From: Burkholderiaceae bacterium
Lineage (GTDB): Bacteria > Pseudomonadota > Gammaproteobacteria > Burkholderiales > Burkholderiaceae_C
Length of the DNA: 34,473 bases
Direction: 5' to 3'
Assembly: GCA_019745615.1 (NCBI GenBank)
Contig: JAIESZ010000216.1
Span: 1-34,473, forward strand
Shown here: in pieces, positions 7,927 through 14,628 of the stretch
Numbering within the stretch: the stretch's first letter is position 1
How the letters are laid out: each line of letters starts with the position of its first letter
The notes under the pieces: generated by a model
Database searches by the model: none
What the model was told of the DNA's origin: nothing
Seen by the model: only the letters and a program-made list of their open reading frames with translations
Position numbers and translations under genes: made by a program

Positions 7927-8949
7927 ATGCCACCGGATCGCCAGAAACTTATCCGCCAGTTGTTTGACGAATACATCGAGATGTATGCGTCCCGCGACAA
8001 GCGCTTGATTGACCGTTTTAGCCACAACTTCAGCGGCTATGCCGGCAGCAGCGAGGTGCTTGTCCAAGAGCGCGACGAGTGGATCAAAGTCACCCTGCAA
8101 GATTTTGCCCAAGTGCCCGGGCGCATTCGTATCGAGCTGCTCGACCTGTGCTTGCAAGACCTGAGTGAAGATGTGGTCGCTACCACGGCGTTTTTTCATA
8201 TCCATTTGCCCCAAGAAAATACCCTGTTTGCCCGCGAGACCGCGCGGCTGATGCTGGTGTTTTGCCGCGAGGGGCAGGCGTGGAAAATCACCCACAGTGG
8301 CATCTCGATCCCGTTTGGCTATGCCTGCGATGGCGAGGTGTACCCGCTGACGGGCTTGAATTTGCACAGCCAAAAGTTGGAGGCTTTGGTCGAGGAGCGC
8401 ACCTGCGCCTTAGAAGCCCTCAACAATAAACTCCAAGCGTTAAGTAACACCGACGGGCTGACCGGCATTGCCAACCGCCGCCACTTTGATGCCGTGCTGG
8501 CGCAAGAATGGGCGCGCGGCCAGCGCTCGGGCACGCCGCTGGCGGTCATCATGCTCGATGTCGATGTGTTCAAGCACTTTAACGACCACTACGGCCACTT
8601 GGCGGGCGATGGCTGTTTGCAGGCCTTGGCCCGTACCTTGGCCCACACCACCGGGCGGCGCGTGGGGGAGCTGGCAGCGCGTTTTGGTGGTGAAGAATTC
8701 GTTGTGCTGCTGCCGCGCACTGGCCCGGAGGCAGCGCTAGAGATTGCCCACCAAATCCAAAATGAACTGCGCGCACTGGCCCTGCCGCACGAGGGCGCGC
8801 CGTTTGGCATTGTCACCGTCAGTTTGGGTGTTGCCAGCACGGTGCCCCAGCGCGACAAGGCCCCCGACACTTTGGTGCAGTTGGCGGACGAGGCCCTCTA
8901 CCGGGCCAAGCAGTCGGGGCGCAACTGCGTCCAGCAGGCCAGCGGTTGA
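7927..8949 (+). CDS. SnoaL/NTF2-like domain fused to GGDEF diguanylate cyclase
   Basis: The 340-residue protein has no membrane segment. Residues 1 to about 135 look like a SnoaL/NTF2-type cone fold (LFDEYIEMYASRDKRLIDRF at the start, ARLMLVFCREGQAWKITHSGIS at the end). A short helical linker follows (LEALVEERTCALEALNNKLQAL), then a GGDEF domain from about 170 (DGLTGIANRRHFD). The active motif is GGEEF (about 253), so synthesis of c-di-GMP from two GTP is expected. The product-inhibition site position reads RVGE rather than RxxD, so feedback may be reduced. The ATG at 7927 is 29 bp after the EAL gene, suggesting a cyclase/phosphodiesterase pair in one transcript. Confidence 0.88.
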   Translation: MPPDRQKLIRQLFDEYIEMYASRDKRLIDRFSHNFSGYAGSSEVLVQERDEWIKVTLQDFAQVPGRIRIELLDLCLQDLSEDVVATTAFFHIHLPQENTLFARETARLMLVFCREGQAWKITHSGISIPFGYACDGEVYPLTGLNLHSQKLEALVEERTCALEALNNKLQALSNTDGLTGIANRRHFDAVLAQEWARGQRSGTPLAVIMLDVDVFKHFNDHYGHLAGDGCLQALARTLAHTTGRRVGELAARFGGEEFVVLLPRTGPEAALEIAHQIQNELRALALPHEGAPFGIVTVSLGVASTVPQRDKAPDTLVQLADEALYRAKQSGRNCVQQASG

Positions 8950-9044
8950 GCCTTGCGGTACGCCCAGCGCGTGCCCTTTTGTCGTCCAAAACCATCCAAA
9001 CAGAGCTTAAAGTGCCAGCAGCCTTTGGGCAGTCAGTGTTTATA

Positions 9045-9061
9045 GCTATCAAAATCAGAGC
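9045..9061. repeat. Short dispersed repeat just upstream of tex
   Basis: GCTATCAAAATCAGAGC ends two bases before the preferred tex ATG at 9063, so this repeat type occupies the place of a ribosome binding site. It is a degenerate member of the GCTATC family seen elsewhere in the window. Confidence 0.35.
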
Positions 9062-9062
9062 A

Positions 9063-11441
9063 ATGAAAAACATCATTGGGCAAATCGCCACAGAAATCCG
9101 CATCACGGTGCCGCAAGTCCAAGCGGCCATTGAGCTGCTCGACAGCGGCGCTACCGTGCCTTTTATTGCCCGCTACCGCAAGGAAGCCACCCAAGGGCTG
9201 GACGACATCCAACTGCGTGAGCTGGAGGTGCGCCTGTCTTACCTGCGCGAACTGCAAGAGCGCCGCGTGGCGGTACTGAAAAGCATTGACGAGCAGGGCA
9301 AACTGACCGATGCCTTGCGCGCCGCCATCGCTGCCGCGCCGACCAAGCAAGAACTGGAAGATATTTACCTCCCCTTCAAGCAAAAGCGCCGCACCAAAGG
9401 CCAAATAGCCCGCGAGGCAGGCATCGAGCCATTGGCCGATAAGCTGTTTGCCGACCCGACATTGAACCCCGCTACCGAAGCCTTGGCCTTTTTGCGCCCT
9501 GCGCAGGTGCTCGACGATGGCAAACCCGGCCCCGATTTTTCGACCGTGCCCGCCGTGCTGGATGGGGTGCGCGATATTTTGTCGGAGCGCTGGGCCGAAG
9601 ATGCGCCGCTGGTGCAGTCGCTGCGCGAATGGTTGTGGGCTGAAGGTCTGCTGCGCAGCAAAAAAATCGACAGCAAAAACGAAAACGATCCTGAAGTCGC
9701 CAAGTTCCGTGATTATTTTGACTACGACGAACCACTGGGCCGGGTGCCATCGCACCGGGCGCTGGCGGTGTTTCGAGGGCGAGCGCTGGAAATTTTGGAT
9801 GCCAAACTGGCGCTGCCGATGGAGCCCGAACCGGGCAAACCCAGCCTCGCCGAGGGAAAAATCGCCCTGCATTTGCGCTGGAGCCACGCCGGGCGCGCTG
9901 GCGACGATTTGATTCGCAAATGCGTCGCTTGGACGTGGCGCGTCAAACTGAGCCTCTCGACCGAGCGCGACCTGTTCAGCCGCCTGCGTGACGAGGCAGA
10001 AAAAGTCGCTATCAAAGTGTTTGCCGACAATTTGCGCGATTTGTTGCTGGCCGCCCCCGCCGGGCCGCGCGTGGTGATGGGGCTAGACCCGGGCATCCGC
10101 ACGGGTGTCAAGGTGGCGGTGGTCGATGCCACAGGCAAGCTGGTCGATACCGCCACCGTGTACCCGCACGAGCCGCGCAAAGACTGGGATGGTGCCCTGC
10201 ACACGTTGGCCTTGTTGTGCCAAAAGCACGGCGTGAACCTGATTGCCATTGGCAACGGCACTGCCAGCCGTGAAACCGACAAATTGGCCGCTGATTTGAT
10301 CAAATTGTTGTCTAAACAGGCAGAAGCCCAAGAGCAGCAAGCGTTAGTAGCTATCGAAAAGATAGTGGTCAGCGAGTCTGGTGCCTCGGTCTATTCGGCC
10401 AGCGAGTACGCCAGCCAAGAAATGCCCGACGTGGATGTCAGCCTGCGCGGCGCGGCCAGCATTGCCCGGCGCTTGCAAGACCCGCTGGCCGAGCTGGTCA
10501 AAATCGACCCCAAAAGCATCGGTGTCGGTCAGTACCAGCACGACGTGAACCAGAGCGAACTGGCGCGCACCTTGGGCACGGTGGTCGAAGATTGCGTTAA
10601 TTCGGTCGGCGTTGATTTGAACACCGCCAGCGTGCCCTTGCTGTCGCGGGTTTCGGGGCTATCGGCCAGTGTTGCCAAGGCGGTGGTGCGCTGGCGCGAG
10701 GCCCACGGCGCTTTCCAAAACCGCAAACAATTGATGCAAGTGTCCGGGCTGGGGGCCAAGACCTTCGAGCAAAGCGCTGGCTTTTTGCGCATTCGCGGTG
10801 GCGACAACCCGTTGGACATGACCGGCGTTCACCCCGAAACCTACCCAGTGGTCGAGAAAATCATGGCCCACACCGGCCAGCCCGTCGCCGCCCTGATGGG
10901 GCGTGCTGACATGCTCAAAGCGCTGCAACCGGCACTGTTTGCCAACGACAAATTTGGCACCATCACCGTGCAAGACATTCTGGCCGAGCTAGAAAAGCCG
11001 GGCCGCGACCCGCGCCCAGATTTCAAGGTGGCGCGCTTGAACGACGACGTGCAAGACATCAAAGACCTGAAAGAAGGCATGGTGCTCGAAGGCACAGTCA
11101 GCAACGTGGCGCAGTTTGGCGCTTTTGTCGATCTGGGGGTGCACCAAGATGGGCTGGTACACGTCAGCCAGTTGGCACACAAGTTTGTCAGCGATGCGCG
11201 CGAGGTGGTCAAAACCGGCGACATCGTGAAAGTCAAAGTGCTGGAGGTCGATGTGCCGCGCAAGCGCATCAGCCTGAGCATGAAACTCGATGCCGCCCCA
11301 GCCCGGTCAGGTGGCCCACGCGACAACCGCTTTGAGGGCGCAGGGCGAACCCACCAGCCCCTGCGCCACGGCAACCCGGCACCAGCCGCCCCATCGAGCA
11401 TGGCCGCAGCTTTTGCCAAACTACAGGGCAAGGGCCGCTAA
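9063..11441 (+). CDS. tex: Tex, S1 RNA-binding transcription accessory protein
   Basis: The frame is open from 8946, but similarity to Tex begins at the ATG at 9063 (MKNIIGQIATEIRI, then TVPFIARYRKEATQGLDD), giving 792 residues, the usual Tex length. Domains visible are the N-terminal helical part, a YqgF/RNase H-like domain (GLDPGIRTGVKVAVVD, about 340), a helix-hairpin-helix region (NTASVPLLSRVSGLS to GLGAKTFEQSAGFLRIRGG, about 512-580) and a C-terminal S1 domain (GMVLEGTVSNVAQFGAFVDLGVHQDGLVHVSQ, about 671-745). Tex binds RNA/DNA and acts in transcription. Against remembered E. coli Tex, about 10 residues are inserted near 416-438 where a dispersed repeat lies. Confidence 0.94.
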   Translation: MKNIIGQIATEIRITVPQVQAAIELLDSGATVPFIARYRKEATQGLDDIQLRELEVRLSYLRELQERRVAVLKSIDEQGKLTDALRAAIAAAPTKQELEDIYLPFKQKRRTKGQIAREAGIEPLADKLFADPTLNPATEALAFLRPAQVLDDGKPGPDFSTVPAVLDGVRDILSERWAEDAPLVQSLREWLWAEGLLRSKKIDSKNENDPEVAKFRDYFDYDEPLGRVPSHRALAVFRGRALEILDAKLALPMEPEPGKPSLAEGKIALHLRWSHAGRAGDDLIRKCVAWTWRVKLSLSTERDLFSRLRDEAEKVAIKVFADNLRDLLLAAPAGPRVVMGLDPGIRTGVKVAVVDATGKLVDTATVYPHEPRKDWDGALHTLALLCQKHGVNLIAIGNGTASRETDKLAADLIKLLSKQAEAQEQQALVAIEKIVVSESGASVYSASEYASQEMPDVDVSLRGAASIARRLQDPLAELVKIDPKSIGVGQYQHDVNQSELARTLGTVVEDCVNSVGVDLNTASVPLLSRVSGLSASVAKAVVRWREAHGAFQNRKQLMQVSGLGAKTFEQSAGFLRIRGGDNPLDMTGVHPETYPVVEKIMAHTGQPVAALMGRADMLKALQPALFANDKFGTITVQDILAELEKPGRDPRPDFKVARLNDDVQDIKDLKEGMVLEGTVSNVAQFGAFVDLGVHQDGLVHVSQLAHKFVSDAREVVKTGDIVKVKVLEVDVPRKRISLSMKLDAAPARSGGPRDNRFEGAGRTHQPLRHGNPAPAAPSSMAAAFAKLQGKGR
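10317..10365. repeat. Dispersed repeat embedded in frame in tex
   Basis: The reverse strand reads CGATAGCTACTAACGCTTG here, matching the start of the repeat at the ligA/PBP junction (GATAGC...CG..). It encodes about KQAEAQEQQALVAIEKI, between the YqgF domain and VVSESGASVYSASE. This spot is shorter in Tex as I remember it from E. coli. The frame is maintained. The call rests on pattern resemblance and remembered sequence, not on an alignment. Confidence 0.45.
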
Positions 11442-11457
11442 AGCGCGGGAACTGTTC

Positions 11458-12267
11458 ATGGACTTCACGACCCTGCTGGCGCTGCCGACCGAACTGCCCA
11501 GCCAGCCACGCGCTGTGGCCTTGCTGATGAACGAACTCAAGCACGAGGAGCCTAACCTGCGGCGGGTGAACCAACTTTTTGGCACCGACCCAGCGCTGGC
11601 TGCACGTTTGCTGGAGCAGGCCAATTCGCCCGCATTTGCGCTGCAAGGGCAGATTGCCGGCATTTCTGAGGCGCTGGCGCTGCTGGGCGTGGCGCAGTTG
11701 CGCAGCTTGGTCAATACAGCCCCGCTGGGCACCACCTCGCGCTCGGTGCCGGGCATGAACATGCAGCATTTTTGGCGCTACAGCCTCAATACCGCCAAAC
11801 TAGCGCGCTCGCTGGCGGGCAGCGTGCAGCAAAGCCAAGTGGCTGCCTACACCGCAGGCCTGCTGCATGGTTTGGGCGAGATTTTGATCCACCGTGCCCA
11901 CCCGGAAAAAATGGAATCGTTCAACGCATTGGCACCGCCGCTGGACATTCGGCGCGGCAAGCTGGAGCAGCGCTTGTTTGGGTACTGCTATGGCCGCGTC
12001 AGCGCAGCACTGGCCCGGCGTTGGCAGTTGCCGCAATTGGTGGTCGATGCCCTGAACTACCAACACGCCCCGTTTGATAACCGCGCTTACGAGCCGCTGG
12101 CGGGCGTGGTTCATTTGGCCTCGTGGCGTGCCCGCGCCCGTGAAGCGGGCCTGACCGACAAAGAAATGGCCGTAACCTTTCCGGCGGAGGTCGGCTTGGC
12201 GCTGGGCTTGGACATTGACATGGTGCTGCGCCAAGACCCGATTGATTGGTTGGCGCGGCATGGGTGA
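11458..12267 (+). CDS. HDOD domain protein
   Basis: The track opens this frame inside tex (11290). The first sensible start is the ATG at 11458, 16 bp after the tex stop, giving 269 residues. The sequence is one HDOD domain: LPTELPSQPRAVALLMNELKHEE, LFGTDPALAARLLEQANSPAFALQGQI, SEALALLGVAQLRSLV, then HFWRYSLNTAKLARSLA and AAYTAGLLHGLGEILI. HDOD domains resemble HD phosphohydrolases but usually lack the metal site. Here LLHGLGEILI replaces the HDxGK-type motif, so catalysis is unlikely. They occur in bacterial signalling, often alongside c-di-GMP or stress proteins. It probably follows tex in the same transcript. Confidence 0.86.
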   Translation: MDFTTLLALPTELPSQPRAVALLMNELKHEEPNLRRVNQLFGTDPALAARLLEQANSPAFALQGQIAGISEALALLGVAQLRSLVNTAPLGTTSRSVPGMNMQHFWRYSLNTAKLARSLAGSVQQSQVAAYTAGLLHGLGEILIHRAHPEKMESFNALAPPLDIRRGKLEQRLFGYCYGRVSAALARRWQLPQLVVDALNYQHAPFDNRAYEPLAGVVHLASWRARAREAGLTDKEMAVTFPAEVGLALGLDIDMVLRQDPIDWLARHG

Positions 12268-12268
12268 A

Positions 12269-12287
12269 ATTCCAAACAGATTGGAAT
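12269..12287. terminator. Hairpin directly after the HDOD gene
   Basis: ATTCCAA-ACAGA-TTGGAAT is a perfect 7-bp stem starting one base after the HDOD stop codon. It has no T-tract, so it is a weak candidate terminator or mRNA 3'-end hairpin for the tex-HDOD transcript. Confidence 0.35.
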
Positions 12288-12564
12288 CGTAAATGGGCCA
12301 AGAGCAAGGCGTTGAATCGGTCAAAATTAAATCGGTTGCAGGTGTTTGATGGTATGGATTAATTCTGTATTGCCTGAAAATATATCTCAATCAAAATTGG
12401 CCCTCTTCATGTTGGATGCAAGAATAAATTTATGAGCAAAGTTCATTAAAACTACAATAGGAAGCACCTTGAATTGCAGAACAACCTCGCAAGGTTTTAA
12501 TCAAAAACCCATTGCAAATGGATGATGGCCTCACCCATACCACTGTGAAGTCAGTAAGTTAATT

Positions 12565-12606
12565 GACTACGACTACGACTACGACTACGACTACGACTAC
12601 GACCAC
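12565..12606. repeat. Hexanucleotide tandem repeat (GACTAC)6 plus variant copy
   Basis: Six perfect GACTAC units are followed by one GACCAC, 42 bp in all, about 120-160 bp upstream of the lipoprotein ATG. Tracts of this kind change copy number by slipped-strand mispairing. Here a change would alter spacing in the upstream region, not a reading frame. Confidence 0.9.
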
Positions 12607-12727
12607 GGCGCGGGATTTTTCGAGTGAAATTAAGTTTTTAGACGGCTGATTCCCATTGGAAAATGACCATCCAAATTTTTCTGGTCGGGATAGGCCTGTA
12701 AAATAATTTTTTCTACAGGGAGTAACC

Positions 12728-14125
12728 ATGACGATTAATAAACAAAGCATTGCCACGGCTGTTGATACGACACGCCGACAGTTAACAGGATTGTTCTGCG
12801 GCAGCGGGCTGCTCACCTTGGCGGGTTGTGGCGGCAGTGGCGCAGATACTACAGGTACTGTAGTAGATACATTGCCAGCTATTCCGCGTATCACACTGGC
12901 CCCTCAATCTACCAGTGCTATAGAGGGAAAAACCTTCACCTTAACCGTAGAAGCCTCTGGTTTGAACCTGACTTACCAATGGAAGCGCAACGGCATCGCA
13001 CTGAATGCTGCAACAGGCAACAGCTTGCAGCTCACCGCCACCAGTGCCGATAACGGTGCAAAGTACACCGTAGTGGTCAGCAACTCGGCAGGCCAAGTGG
13101 AAAGCACTGCGGCAGTGCTGACCTTGAAATCGAGTGGCACTATCAGCTTGCTGGCAGGCGGTTTGGGCGCAGGTGCATCGGCCCAACCAGGTCAAGTCGA
13201 CGGTCAAGGTGCCCAAGCCCGGTTTGCCAACATGAGTGCCAGCTGTGTGGACCAGAGTGGCAACGTCTATGTAATCGACGCGTTGGCGAAGACCTTGCGT
13301 AAGGTCACACCCACGGGAATTGCTTCTACCTTGTTCACCGACTTTCCTTCCGATGGCGGTCTAGCGGTAGACGCCCAAGGCTATTTTTACGGTGTGCGCA
13401 AACACGCCATCATCAAGGTGGCACCGTCAGGGATACAGCAGTTGTGGGCCGGGCAAATCGATGTGCTGGGTTTTGCCGATGGCACCGGTGCAATGGCCAG
13501 TTTTGCCCGACCAATGGGTCTGGTGTTTGACGCGCAGGGTAACTTGCTGGTCGGAGACTCTCCCAATGCGACCCAACCAGATTCTTTGTCTGTGTATTTG
13601 AACTACACCTACGGTGGAACGATTCGCAAGATCACCCCCGCTGGTGTCGTCAGCACCATTGCAGGTATAGCGGGCCAACTTTTTTCTCAGTACAGCATAT
13701 ACGTGTCAAGCACTCCTTTTCCGAATCCGGATCTCATGTTCATTTCGGCAAGCGCCTTGGCGACGGATGCCACTGGCAGGATATGGGTGCTCGACCGCTC
13801 AGGTGTTCGCCGCATTGATGCACAAGGTAGCACCCCCGTCTGGCTGTTGCGCCACGGCAATCCAACCTCCATGTCCTACGCTGTGGGTTCATCAGGGGAT
13901 GTCTACGTTGCTGATGGGCATGTGATCAGCAAATTGAGCGCTGATGGAACCAAAACGGTGGTGGCCGGTGTAGATGCACCCGATCATGAGGGCGTTCACC
14001 ATGAGGGCGTTCAGCTTGGTGCACTGCCTGGTAGCTTGGGACAGGTCACATCCATTGCTTGCGGCGCAGAAAATGTTTTGTATGCTTGCTCTGAAAATTC
14101 TGTTTTGCGGATTCAGATGGCCTGA
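12728..14125 (+). CDS. Tat-type lipoprotein with Ig-like domain and NHL beta-propeller
   Basis: The 465-residue protein has an N-terminal signal with twin arginine (TTRRQLTGLF, residues 14-23) and a lipobox LAGC (Cys34). It should therefore be exported, perhaps folded through Tat, and lipid-anchored. Residues of about 55-135 resemble a bacterial Ig-like domain (AIEGKTFTLTVEASGLNLTYQWKRNG ... YTVVVSNSAGQ). The rest is a series of NHL-type repeats (ARFANMSASCVDQSGNVYVIDALAKTLRKVTPTG; ASFARPMGLVFDAQGNLLVGD), a beta-propeller. The ligand is unknown; surface polysaccharide or protein binding is plausible. AGGGAG upstream supports the ATG. A 15-bp unit is duplicated at about 13984-14013, giving HEGVHHEGV. 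Confidence 0.82.
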   Translation: MTINKQSIATAVDTTRRQLTGLFCGSGLLTLAGCGGSGADTTGTVVDTLPAIPRITLAPQSTSAIEGKTFTLTVEASGLNLTYQWKRNGIALNAATGNSLQLTATSADNGAKYTVVVSNSAGQVESTAAVLTLKSSGTISLLAGGLGAGASAQPGQVDGQGAQARFANMSASCVDQSGNVYVIDALAKTLRKVTPTGIASTLFTDFPSDGGLAVDAQGYFYGVRKHAIIKVAPSGIQQLWAGQIDVLGFADGTGAMASFARPMGLVFDAQGNLLVGDSPNATQPDSLSVYLNYTYGGTIRKITPAGVVSTIAGIAGQLFSQYSIYVSSTPFPNPDLMFISASALATDATGRIWVLDRSGVRRIDAQGSTPVWLLRHGNPTSMSYAVGSSGDVYVADGHVISKLSADGTKTVVAGVDAPDHEGVHHEGVQLGALPGSLGQVTSIACGAENVLYACSENSVLRIQMA

Positions 14126-14142
14126 TTCGTCAGAATGTGGCT

Positions 14143-14223
14143 CGGTCGGCTGATTTAATCCATTGAATCAGCCGCTTCCAGACCGATTTCTATTCGGAAG
14201 TGACCGGCCTAATTTGGCCGGTC
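14143..14223. terminator. Tandem hairpins after the NHL lipoprotein gene
   Basis: Two strong inverted repeats follow the stop at 14125. The first is GGCTGATT/AATCAGCC (14148-14155 and 14166-14173). The second is GACCGGCC-TAATTT-GGCCGGTC (14202-14223), a perfect 8-bp GC-rich stem followed by a short T-rich run. Together they are a good terminator region isolating the lipoprotein gene from the AT-rich genes downstream. Confidence 0.6.
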
Positions 14224-14270
14224 GATGTTATTTGGCCAATAAAACCAGAAATTTTATGAGGAATCGAGCT

Positions 14271-14612
14271 ATGCATGGTAAGTCAGTGAGAGGCAAAAAA
14301 ATTAATTCTACCGAAGATGATTATCAAATAACTCCTGCTGGAGTTCTTATTATGTTGGCTTATTATGCCTATGATAAAACAGGGGAATGCCCGCCAGAAG
14401 TCCGTGATCGTAATTTAGAAAAGGTAAATGCAGTTTTGTCAGCAGCGCGCATTGGAGGATTTATGCAAGCCGATGTTCTGGAAACGATTTTATCTCAAAG
14501 AGAAATTTCAGCACGAACTGGAGCGTTGGCTGTAGCAGCCTGCAACGCTGCCGGACAAGAGGCTTTGGTTAAAATATTTGGCGACCCAAGAGCATTAAAA
14601 AAACACCATTAA
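14271..14612 (+). CDS. Small hypothetical protein upstream of an MCP
   Basis: I do not recognise this family. The track starts it at a TTG at 14163, but that would overlap the terminator hairpins. The ATG at 14271 is preceded by GAGGA at 8 nt spacing, which gives 113 residues. The N-terminus is basic (MHGKSVRGKKIN). The middle is moderately hydrophobic (ITPAGVLIMLAYYAYDKTG) and the C-terminal half is helical-looking and alanine-rich (GALAVAACNAAGQEALVKIFGD). No signal peptide or obvious catalytic motif is visible. Only 16 bp separate it from the chemoreceptor gene and both are AT-rich, so they were probably acquired and are transcribed together. A role in chemoreception is only a guess. Confidence 0.62.
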   Translation: MHGKSVRGKKINSTEDDYQITPAGVLIMLAYYAYDKTGECPPEVRDRNLEKVNAVLSAARIGGFMQADVLETILSQREISARTGALAVAACNAAGQEALVKIFGDPRALKKHH

Positions 14613-14628
14613 ATAAATTAATATTTGT

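Larger units (their letters stand above)
12268..12727. other. 460-bp AT-rich intergenic region
   Basis: No convincing gene, tRNA or rRNA is seen. The stretch holds a hairpin at its start and the GACTAC tandem repeat at 12565-12606. It ends in the leader of the lipoprotein gene, where AGGGAG precedes the ATG at 12728 by a normal distance. A+T content is clearly higher than in the flanking tex region. The minus-strand ORF 12559-12894 is rejected: its poly-valine run is the tandem repeat read backwards. Confidence 0.6.

Noticed and set aside
8946-9062. 39-residue N-terminal extension of Tex in the ORF track
   Set aside because: The extension is not Tex-like and overlaps the upstream cyclase stop. 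The ATG at 9063 matches the normal Tex start.
11290-11457. 56-residue N-terminal extension of the HDOD protein
   Set aside because: It overlaps the Tex C-terminus out of frame and is proline-rich noise; HDOD similarity begins at the ATG at 11458.
12565-12606. Possible CRISPR array
   Set aside because: The units are contiguous 6-bp copies without spacers, so it is a simple tandem repeat.
12559-12894. Minus-strand ORF with a poly-valine run
   Set aside because: The run is the GACTAC tandem repeat read in reverse; the frame runs across the lipoprotein start.
14163-14270. TTG-initiated extension of the small protein before the MCP
   Set aside because: It would translate through the terminator hairpins. 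The ATG at 14271 has a proper ribosome binding site.
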